From: Glandiceps talaboti | Lineage: Eukaryota; Hemichordata; Enteropneusta; Spengelidae | Length of the DNA: 64,000 bases | Assembly (NCBI RefSeq): GCF_964340395.1 | Contig: NC_135552.1 | Location: 1,976,517-2,040,516, forward strand | Direction: 5' to 3' | Part shown: positions 29,001-41,000 of the stretch, in pieces | Layout of the letters: the number at the start of each line of letters is the position of its first letter | How positions within the stretch are numbered: position 1 is the first letter of the stretch | Notes under the pieces: model-generated | What the model was told of the DNA's origin: nothing | Seen by the model: only the letters and a program-made list of their open reading frames with translations | The model's database searches: none | Translations under genes and position numbers: made by a program

Positions 29001-32000
29001 GTCATCATTTTCTAAAAATTGGCTAGCTCAATTGTAATGAAATTTGGGATATATAATCTTTAGGGTAAAGGCTAGACCTGATTAGGTTTTGAGCCAGATC
29101 TGTTAATGTTTAATTAGAGAAATTTGCATATTAATGAAATCAACTAATTACGCAATATCTTAAGACTGCATACTTCAATTTCAATATAATTTAGTATATT
29201 CGTTAAACATAACAACATACATTTGTCCTATAAAATTCCTTGATGTATCTTAGAGCGTTAATGAATAATTTGCATAATTAATTATTTTTGGTAATTAGGC
29301 TATATCTTAAGAATACATTCTTCAAATTCATCATAATTTAGTACACACATTAACCATAAGAAAACGCATATGACCTATCAAGTGTGTTGATGCACCATAC
29401 AGTGTTAATGAATAATTTGCATAATTAATGATTTTCAGTAATTAGGCTATATCTTAAGATTACATACTTCAATTCCAATATAATTCAGTACACACGTTAA
29501 CCATAACAATCGCATATGTCCTGTAAAGTTTGTTGGTGTACCTTTCAGTGTTAATGAATAATTTGCATAATTAATGATTCTTGGTAATTAAGCTATATCT
29601 TACAACTGCATCCTTCAATTTTAACACAATTCAGTACATACATTAACCATAACAAATTGTGTATGTCCTATAAAGTTAGTTGATGTACCTTACACTGTTA
29701 ATGAATAATTTGCATAATTAATGATTTTCAGTAATTAGGCTATATCTTAAGACTGCATTAAGTAGTATCATACACTCTTACATACATTCACCTAAGAAAG
29801 CACGCTTGTCCAAAAAACAAAGCCTGTTACCATAGTTTTTTTAGTTTAATGATTTGTTTGCATAATTAGTGATTCCCTTATGGGAGGCATTCAGTTTAAA
29901 TCTGGTTATGTTGTTTGTCCTTGTTGTCCTGCATTGTGTCCATTATATTTTTGTGGAGAAGAAACTTTTCTTTAAATCTAGCAATTAGGTTTTCACTGTT
30001 GGAGTGGTTTGGTTCAGCTGTCCAGACCTTATCCATACTCAAAAGTTTTAGTGTTTGCTTCATTCCTGTGGCCCATGATTGTATTCCACTGGAGAGTCAT
30101 TTCATAATTTCACATCACATGTCTTTTCCACAATTGCCAAAAAACACCAAACTGAAATTCTTCGTCACCTCTATTGTTCTCACTCTTGTCCACTTGTGTC
30201 TGATGGGACTTAATACACATACATATGTATTAGATGTACACTGAATATTCAAGACTATCTAAAAGAAATAACCACTTAGGAGTCATAAATATTTTAAACT
30301 ATCTAAAAGTAGTAATCAATTAGGAGTCATAAATATTCAAAACTATCTAAAAGTAATAACCACTTAGGAGTCATAAATATTCAAAACTATCTAAAAGTAA
30401 TAACCACTTAGGAGTCATAAATATTCAAAACTATCTAAAAGTAATAACCACTTAGGAGTCATAAATATATTCAAAACTATCTAAAAGTAGTAACCACTTA
30501 GGAGTCATAAATATATTCAAAACTATCTAAAAGTAGTAACCACTTAGGAGTCATAAATATTCAAAACTATCTAAAAGTAGTAACCACTTAGGAGTCATAA
30601 ATATTCAAAACTATCTAAAAGTAGTAATCACTTAGGAGTCATAAATATTTTAAACTATCTAAAAGTAGTAACCACTTAGGAGTCATAAATATTCAAAACT
30701 ATCTAAAAGTAGTAATCACTTAGGAGTCATAAATATTTTAAACTATCTAAAAGTAGTAACCACTTAGGAGTCATAAATATTTTAAACTCTAAAAGTAATA
30801 ACCACTTAGGAGTCATAAATATTCAAAACTATCTAAAAGTAGTAACCACTTAGGAGTCATAAATATTCAAAACTATCTAAAAGTAGTAACCACTTAGGAG
30901 TCATAAATATTCAAAACTATCTAAAAGTAATAACCACTTAGGAGTCATAAATATTCAAAACTATCTAAAAGTAATAACCACTTAGGAGTCATAAATATTC
31001 AAAACTATCTAAAAGTAATAATCACTTAAGAGTCATAAATATTTTAAACTATCTAAAAGTAATAACCACTTAGGAGTCATAAATATTCAAAACTATCTAA
31101 AAGTAATAACCACTTAGGAGTCATAAATATTCAAAACTATCTAAAAGTAATAACCACTTAGGAGTCATAAATATTCAAAACTATCTAAAAGTAGTAACCA
31201 CTTAGGAGTCATAAATATTCAAAACTATCTAAAAGTAGTAACCACTTAGGAGTCATAAATATTCAAAACTATCTAAAAGTAATAACCACTTAGGAGTCAT
31301 AAATATTCAAAACTATCTAAAAGTAGTAACCACTTAGGAGTCATAAATATTCAAAACTATCTAAAAGTAATAACCACTTAGGAGTCATAAATATTCAAAA
31401 CTATCTAAAAGTAGTAACCACTTAGGAGTCATAAATATTCAAAACTATCTAAAAGTAGTAACCACTTAGGAGTCATAAATATTTTAAACTATCTAAAAGT
31501 AGTAACCACTTAGGAGTCATAAATATTCAAAACTATCTAAAAGTAGTAACCACTTAGGAGTCATAAATATTTTAAACTATCTAAAAGTAGTAACCACTTA
31601 GGAGTCATAAATATTCAAAACTATCTAAAAGTAGTAACCACTTAGGAGTCATAAATATTCAAAACTATCTAAAAGTAGTAACCACTTAGGAGTCATAAAT
31701 ATTCAAAACTATCTAAAAGTAGTAACCACTTAGGAGTCATAAATATTCAAAACTATCTAAAAGTAGTAACCACTTAGGAGTCATAAATATTCAAAACTAT
31801 CTAAAAGTAATAACCACTTAGGAGTCATAAATATTCAAAACTATCTAAAAGTAATAACCACTTAGGAGTCATAAATATTCAAAACTATCTAAAAGTAGTA
31901 ACCACTTAGGAGTCAAATATTCAAAACTATCTAAAAGTAATAACCACTTAGGAGTCATAAATATTCAAAACTATCTAAAAGTAGTAACCACTTAGGAGTC

Positions 32001-35000
32001 ATAAATATTCAAAACTATCTAAAAGTAGTAACCACTTAGGAGTCATAAATATTCAAAACTATCTAAAAGTAGTAACCACTTAGGAGTCATAAATATTCAA
32101 AACTATCTAAAAGTAGTAACCACTTAGGAGTCATAAATATTCAAAACTATCTAAAAGTAATAACCACTTAGGAGTCATATATATTCAAAACTATCTAAAA
32201 GTAGTAACCACTTAGGAGTCATAAATATTCAAAACTATCTAAAAGTAATAACCACTTAGGAGTCATAAATATTCAAAACTATCTAAAAGTAGTAATCACT
32301 TAGGAGTCATAAATATTCAAAACTATCTAAAAGTAATAACCACTTAGGAGTCATAAATATTCAAAACTATCTAAAAGTAATAACCACTTAGGAGTCATAA
32401 ATATTCAAAACTATCTAAAAGTAGTAACCACTTAGGAGTCATAAATATTCAAAACTATCTAAAAGTAATAACCACTTAGGAGTCATAAATATTCAAAACT
32501 ATCTAAAAGTAGTAACCACTTAGGAGTCATAAATATTCAAAACTATCTAAAAGTAGTAACCACTTAGGAGTCATAAATATTCAAAACTATCTAAAAGTAA
32601 TAACCACTTAGGAGTCATAAATATTCAAAACTATCTAAAAGTAGTAACCACTTAGGAGTCATAAATATTCAAAACTATCTAAAAGTAGTAACCACTTAGG
32701 AGTCATAAATATTCAAAACTATCTAAAAGTAGTAACCACTTAGGAGTCATAAATATTCAAAACTATCTAAAAGTAGTAACCACTTAGGAGTCATAAATAT
32801 TCAAAACTATCTAAAAGTAGTAATCACTTAGGAGTCATAAATATTCAAAACTATCTAAAAGTAGTAACCACTTAGGAGTCATAAATATTCAAAACTATCT
32901 AAAAGTAATAACCACTTAGGAGTCATAAATATTCAAAACTATCTAAAAGTAATAACCACTTAGGAGTCATAAATATTCAAAACTATCTAAAAGTAATAAC
33001 CACTTAGGAGTCATAAATATTCAAAACTATCTAAAAGTAGTAATCACTTAGGAGTCATAAATATTCAAAACTATCTAAAAGTAGTAACCACTTAGGAGTC
33101 ATAAATATTCAAAACTATCTAAAAGTAATAACCACTTAGGAGTCATAAATATTCAAAACTATCTAAAAGTAATAACCACTTAGGAGTCATAAATATTCAA
33201 AACTATCTAAAAGTAATAACCACTTAGGAGTCATAAATATTCAAAACTATCTAAAAGTAATAACCACTTAGGAGTCATAAATATTCAAAACTATCTAAAA
33301 GTAGTAACCACTTAGGAGTCAAATATTCAAAACTATCTAAAAGTAATAACCACTTAGGAGTCATAAATATTCAAAACTATCTAAAAGTAGTAACCACTTA
33401 GGAGTCATAAATATTCAAAACTATCTAAAAGTAGTAACCACTTAGGAGTCATAAATATTCAAAACTATCTAAAAGTAGTAACCACTTAGGAGTCATAAAT
33501 ATTCAAAACTATCTAAAAGTAGTAACCACTTAGGAGTCATAAATATTCAAAACTATCTAAAAGTAATAACCACTTAGGAGTCATATATATTCAAAACTAT
33601 CTAAAAGTAGTAACCACTTAGGAGTCATAAATATTCAAAACTATCTAAAAGTAATAACCACTTAGGAGTCATAAATATTCAAAACTATCTAAAAGTAGTA
33701 ATCACTTAGGAGTCATAAATATTCAAAACTATCTAAAAGTAGTAACCACTTAGGAGTCATAAATATTCAAAACTATCTAAAAGTAGTAACCACTTAGGAG
33801 TCATAAATATTCAAAACTATCTAAAAGTAGTAACCACTTAGGAGTCATAAATATTCAAAACTATCTAAAAGTAATAACCACTTAGGAGTCATAAATATTC
33901 AAAACTATCTAAAAGTAGTAACCACTTAGGAGTCATAAATATTCAAAACTATCTAAAAGTAATAACCACTTAGGAGTCATAAATATTCAAAACTATCTAA
34001 AAGTAATAACCACTTAGGAGTCATAAATATTCAAAACTATCTAAAAGTAATAACCACTTAGGAGTCATAAATATTCAAAACTATCTAAAAGTAATAACCA
34101 CTTAGGAGTCATAAATATTCAAAACTATCTAAAAGTAGTAACCACTTAGGAGTCATAAATATTCAAAACTATCTAAAAGTAGTAACCACTTAGGAGTCAT
34201 AAATATTCAAAACTATCTAAAAGTAGTAACCACTTAGGAGTCATAAATATTCAAAACTATCTAAAAGTAATAACCACTTAGGAGTCATAAATATTCAAAA
34301 CTATCTAAAAGTAGTAACCACTTAGGAGTCATAAATATTCAAAACTATCTAAAAGTAATAACCACTTAGGAGTCATAAATATTCAAAACTATCTAAAAGT
34401 AATAACCACTTAGGAGTCATAAATATTCAAAACTATCTAAAAGTAATAACCACTTAGGAGTCATAATGCCGTTACAATATGTGGTTTCAGAAAAAAAACT
34501 AAACATTAAGAAAGAGAGTTATTGCCACCTGCCCAAAATCTAATATTGAAAAATATATAATCAGAACCAAGTATTTTAATTGACCTTTGACCTAAGCAGA
34601 CTGTATTGAATTGTAATTACCAGTCATAGTGTATGCCGTTCAAAGCAAGTATTGAAACTTAAATTATATCCTGTAATGTGATTATTCCCACAGATGCATG
34701 TAGTTTTAAAATTATGGAAAAATGGATTCAGTGTTGATGATGGAGATATGAGGTCATACAAAGATCCAAACAATGCAGAATTTTTAAATGCAGTTACAAA
34801 TGGGTAAGCTATAATCACTTTGTATTTAAAGGGCCACTGCAATTCTATTTTTCACTTTTCATCAAATCAATAAAAAATAGCCACTTAACACATTTCTATA
34901 GTGTTGAGGAGAAAAAAGTGACCATGAATAGTGAAAATCTTGTTAGAAATTATGCTGCTTCCACATTCATGACACCTTCTGCTGAGCGAGTATTTATATT

Positions 35001-38000
35001 TGCATATGAAAGCATTCCTGTTATGTCGTCATAGTAGGAACACATAACCTTGAACTTCACCTTCCTAACATGCATTGCTATAGAGGCTCAGTCACAACAA
35101 CAAGTTCTAGAAACTGTATCTTTCGAACGGGACGGCGAATGTTCATCAGATTTTTCAAGTGAAGAGGATCACGGCCTAGCTTTCATCTTTGACGGTATTA
35201 TTGAACCCTATTCCTTTGAACCGGATGGTACAAGTGAAAGTTCGACGGGTGGTTCCGGCAATGATGATCTTAACAGGCCACCTGTACACAAGATCAAGAC
35301 AGACTTTTAAACAAGAATTGGTATTAAAGTTGTCTTCTATAGTGTCCTGTCCTGTCTGGTACTAGTATGTCTTTACAATGTGTTGTTGTGTAGTCGTGTT
35401 CCGTGGTATTCAATTCACTCCAGTGCTTTCTAAGCAAAGTGGCACATCGAAAAAGAATGTTTGAGTGACGGCGACGCGACGCGTCCTTTGTTACATGCTA
35501 GTAATACAAATTGACCTTTGCTAGCTTTGGCTTCTTCACTTCATGGAGGTTGACTTTGTTAGTCTCCGCCGGACAAAGTCCAGACAGGGACTTATGGATT
35601 GGGTTCCGTCTGTCTGTGTGTGTGTCCGTCCGTCCGCAGCCGTTTCTTGAAGTTGCCTGGACCGATTTTTTTCAAACTTGGTACAGGGGCAATATACTAT
35701 GGCATACATATGCACGTCGATTTGTTTTATGATACAATCCAATATGGCCGCCTAGCAGCCATTTTGCTTGCGAATTTTCCATGTTCAAAGCCATAACTCA
35801 GACATGCTTGAACAGATCTCGTTCAAAGTTGGTATTAGGACAGTGTTCTATGACATACATGTGCATATTCATTGTTGTCATGATACAATCCAATATGGCT
35901 GCCTGGCAGCCATTTTGTTTGCGAATTTTCAATGTCCAAAGCCATAACTCAGACATGCTTGAACAGATCTCATTCAAAGTTGGTATTAGCACAGTGTTCT
36001 GTGGCATACATGTGCATATCAATTTTCGTCGTGATACAATCCGATATGGCTGCCTGGCAGCCATTTTGTTGGCGCAGTTTTCATGTCCAAAGCCATAACT
36101 GAGACATGCTTGAACAGAGTAGTGATATCAAAAACAACCATATGAGGCCAAACAACATTAACCAGGTTTGAAAATGACAACATAAACTGCCAGTTCCTTA
36201 AAACCCAATCATAGCGGGGAGTATGTCATTTTCAATGACTTGTTGTAAATGGAAAGAGTTCGTCATACTAAAAGGCAATATTCAGGATGATAGAGTTTAC
36301 ATGCAGTATATTATCCATGTGTATCTTGTACATACATTTCGATGTGTCATCCATATTATAGTATTGTGGGCGGCAATGCACCAACGCAAATGCTCGTATA
36401 ATATCATGTCTGGTTCGTCATGTTGCACATCACTGTTCTGTCACTTTCTACCTAAATACTCGTAAATTCACGTGCTGTGACTGTGATCTGCATGTATTGG
36501 AGTGTGTTTTGACATGACATGGTAGCCTACATCATGTTCCCGGAATTGTAATAGGCCTACACTGTAGTGTATTATGAATGCAACTCTTACATGCTTGATG
36601 CACTTTGGCGAAAGTCAACAACCCCGGTCCACATCTAGCATCTAGCACCTCGGACGCGATATTGACATTCAGGTTTGGGACTTTTCTGAATTAAGTCTGG
36701 GTTAATAGTGTAATTTCTTGTGTTTTCAGATGTAGGGATTTTTAAAAATTTTCTTATTCTGTATTTATCAACCCATACAATGCGTATTTATATTGAATAA
36801 ATGTTATAGCAGGAAATTTGCAAGTTGTCAAATTATGGTCGATGCTAATGATTGTAGCTGTGTTGTGTCTGTGTCGAACTTTGTCCTGCGGCAAGGTGTG
36901 TTGCGATGCTTGAAGTTGAAACAACACAAAATTTTCAGGACTAAAATTTTAGTTTATATTCATTATCTGTGCCAAATTTGGTGTCTCTACCTTATGTGGT
37001 CTATATTTCGTACAGATTTCAATCTGACCTTGCAAGTTCTCAAGTTAGTGATTGTGGGTACATACGTACGTCTGTGTTGAATTTACCGTGGCTGACAAAA
37101 TAGGTTCATAATGCTCGAAACAACACCAAATTTTGAATACTAAAATTTTAGTTTATATCCTTTATGTGTGCCAAATGTAAGGTTATCGAATCACTCTTTG
37201 TGTTACTGCAGCCTCTGAAAACACAACGTTGAACCATTGTCGACTAACGGTACTGCCAAAGTGAACCGCTAGGCTAACAACACCAAGACAAGGTTGGCCT
37301 CAAGGATGACGTAATATTACAAATGTAAACAACACCTTTGGCTTTGCTAACACGTGAGTGCTCGGCATATTCTGGAAACACGAAAAAAGTCGAAGGAAGC
37401 AGGCTGGGAGGTACAGATTTTCCCCCTCCCATTTCTATATGACGCATGCAGTAAATCAACATTTAATCATACATGCCTGTCATTAGGGGGCAGTATGAAC
37501 ATATTAGTGTAAAGAAAGAAATAGAATTGCAGTAGCACTTTAATGATGTATAGCATGTAGGTACATTTAGTACCTGAAGTATGACAGAAAAAAATCCATT
37601 TACATCTAGTGTAGTACGATTAAATACAGATTAGAAAAACTGGATGGTGTATATTGTATTAATATATTCTCATGGTGTATATTGTATTAATGTTTTCTCA
37701 TGGTGTATATTGTATTAATGTATTCTCATGGTGTATATTGTATTAATGTATTCTCACAGTGTATATTGTATTAAAGTGTTCTCACAGTGTATATTGTATT
37801 AATGTATTCTCACAGTGTATATTGTATTAATGTATTCTCATGGTGTATATTGTATTAATGTATTCTCATGGTGTATATTGTATTAATGTATTCTCATGGT
37901 GTATATTGTATTAATGTATTCTCACAGTGTATATTGTATTAATGTATTCTCATGGTGTATATTGTATTAATGTATTCTCATGGTGTATATTGTATTAATG

Positions 38001-41000
38001 TATTCTCACGATATGCACTTTCTTAATGTGTTCTCATGGTGTATATTGTATTTAAGTGTTCTCATGGTGTATATTGTATTAATGTATTCTCATGGTGGAA
38101 ATTGTATTAATGTATTCTCACGATATGCATTCTCTTAATGTATTCTCATGGTGTATATTGTATTAATGTATTCTCATGGTGTATATTGTATTAATGTATT
38201 CTCACGATATGCACTTTCTTAATGTGTTCTCATGGTGAATATTGTATTTAAGTGTTCTCATGGTGTATATTGTATTAATGTATTCTCATGGTGTATATTG
38301 TATTAATGTATTCTCACGATATGCATTCTCTTAATGTATTCTCATGGTTTATTTTGTATTAAAGTGTTCTCATGGTGTATATTGTATTAATGTATTCTCA
38401 TGGTGGAAATTGTATTAATGTATTCTCACGATATACATTCTCCTAATGTATTCTCATGGTTTATTTTGTATTAAAGTGTTCTCATGGTGTATATTGTATT
38501 AATGTATTCTTATGGTGGAAATTGTATTAATGTATTCTCACGATATGCATTCTCTTAATGTATTCTCACGATATGCATTCTCTTAATGTATTCTCATGAT
38601 ATGCATTCTCTTAATGTATTCTCATGATACGCATTCTCTTAATGTATTCTCATGATATGCATTTTCTTAATGTATTCTCATGATATGCATTTTCTTAATG
38701 TATTCTCATGATATGCATTTTCTTAATGTATTCTCATGATATGCATTCTCTTAATGTATTCTCATGATATGCATTTTCTTAATGTATTCTCACGATATGC
38801 ATTCTCTTAATGTATTCTCATGATACGCATTCTCTTAATGTATTCTCATGATACACATTCTCTTAATGTATTCTCATGATATGCATTCTCTTAATGTATT
38901 CTCATGATATGCATTTTCTTAATGTATTCTCACGATATGCATTCTCGTAATGTATTCTCATGATACGCATTCTCTTAATGTATTCTCATGATATGCATTC
39001 TCTTAATGTATTCTCACGATATGCATTCTCTTAATGTATTCTCACGATATGCATTCTCTTAATGTATTCTCATGATATGCATTCTCTTAATGTATTCTCA
39101 TGATACGCATTCTCTTAATGTATTCTCATGATATGCATTTTCTTAATGTATTCTCATGATATGCATTTTCTTAATGTATTCTCATGATATGCATTTTCTT
39201 AATGTATTCTCATGATATGCATTTTCTTAATGTATTCTCATGATATGCATTCTCTTAATGTATTCTCATGATATGCATTTTCTTAATGTATTCTCACGAT
39301 ATGCATTCTCTTAATGTATTCTCATGATACGCATTCTCTTAATGTATTCTCATGATACACATTCTCTTAATGTATTCTCATGATATGCATTCTCTTAATG
39401 TATTCTCATGATATGCATTTTCTTAATGTATTCTCACGATATGCATTCTCGTAATGTATTCTCATGATATGCATTCTCTTAATGTATTCTCATGATATGC
39501 ATTCTCTTAATGTATTCTCACGATATGCATTCTCTTAATGTATTCTCACGATATGCATTCTCTTAATGTATTCTCATGATATGCATTCTCTTAATGTATT
39601 CTCACGATATGCATTCTCTTAATGTATTCTCATGATATGCATTCTCTTAATGTATTCTCATGATATGCATTCTCTTAATGTATTCTCACGATATGCATTC
39701 TCTTAATGTATTCTCACGATATGCATTCTCTTAATGTATTCTCATGATATGCATTCTCTTAATGTATTCTCATGATATGCATTCTCTTAATGTATTCTCA
39801 CGATATGCATTCTCTTAATGTATTCTCACGATATGCATTCTCTTAATGTATTCTCACGATATGCATTCTATTAATGTATTCTCACGATATGCATTCTCTT
39901 AATGTATTCTCATGATATGCATTCTCTTAATGTATTCTCATGATATGCATTCTCTTAATGTATTCTCATGATATGCATTCTCTTAATGTATTCTCATGAT
40001 ATGCATTCTCTTAATGTATTCTCATGATATGCATTCTCTTAATGTATTCTCATGATATGCATTCTCTTAATGTATTCTCACGATATGCATTCTCTTAATG
40101 TATTCTCACGATATGCATTCTCTTAATGTATTCTCATGATATGCATTTTCTTAATGTATTCTCATGATACGCATTTTCTTAATGTATTCTCATGATACGC
40201 ATTCTCTTAATGTATTCTCATGATATGCATTCTCTTAATGTATTCTCATGATATGCATTCTCTTAATGTATTCTCACGATATGCATTCTCTTAATGTATT
40301 CTCATGATATGCATTCTCTTAATGTATTCTCATGATATGCATTCTCTTAATGTATTCTCATGATATGCATTTTCTTAATGTATTCTCATGATATGCATTC
40401 TCTTAATGTATTCTCATGATATGCATTCTCTTAATGTATTCTCACGATATGCATTCTCTTAATGTATTCTCATGATATGCATTCTCTTAATGTATTCTCA
40501 TTGTGCATCCTCTTGAACTTTTGAAACAGTTCCAAAACACTATGTCAGCCACATATACACATACAGACATGGAAAACAAGGAAAAAAATGGACAAATCTT
40601 TGTCTACAGGTGACAAATCCACTGGATTGTATTTCTGTTTCAGTTCTGACCTGTAGTGAATGTTCTTGCTATGGTTTCATAGAAAATGTCCTTGGGGTGA
40701 GGGTTATAATAATTTTCTGTGATTTTACGATGCAGTGAGATACCAAGAGAATTAGTACGGATGGCCAAGGGAGGTGAAGTGAATTTAGACATGGAAGATC
40801 ATAGAGATGAAGAGTACAATCCACCTAAATCTAAACTTAAACCATTCACAGGTGAAGGACACAAACTTGGCAGGTAAGTCACATTTAGTTGGCTTCAGTG
40901 TACCCTCTAAGTCACAGTTAGTTGGCCTTGATTCAGTGTACCCTCTAAGTCACAACTAGTTGGCTTCAGTGTACCCACTAAGTCACAATTAGTTGGCTTC

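Larger units (their letters stand above)
28298..30244 (-). mobile_element. 5'-truncated LINE retrotransposon, C-terminal part, interrupted by another element
   Basis: On the - strand the 3' end is a (TTA)n tail preceded by an AATAAAG signal (28298-28325). The protein end lies at 28488-28925. A further stretch at about 29890-30150 on the same strand reads [10 protein letters not shown], then [19 protein letters not shown]. This is the segment expected just before the 28925 portion in such reverse transcriptases. The two are separated by the 28922-29887 insertion. The element is dead: truncated at the 5' end and split. Confidence 0.75.
34830..37539. mobile_element. 2.7-kb DNA transposon with TTAA target duplications (Kolobok/piggyBac-like)
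   Basis: TTAA at 34826-34829 and again at 37540-37543 flanks inverted ends: AGGGCCACTGCAATTCTATT on the left and, read inward from the right, AGTGCTACTGCAATTCTATT (18 of 20 identical). TTAA duplications are made by the Kolobok and piggyBac superfamilies. The AGGG-type end fits Kolobok better. No transposase is recognisable. The element contains a small ORF (35050-35310), a 124-bp tandem repeat and AT-rich filler with an imperfect direct repeat (36916-36985 and 37115-37180). It sits 26 bp from a p47 splice donor. Confidence 0.8.

Noticed and set aside
35536-36098. Overlapping small ORFs on both strands
   Set aside because: They track the 124-bp tandem repeat of the transposon and show no protein family features.
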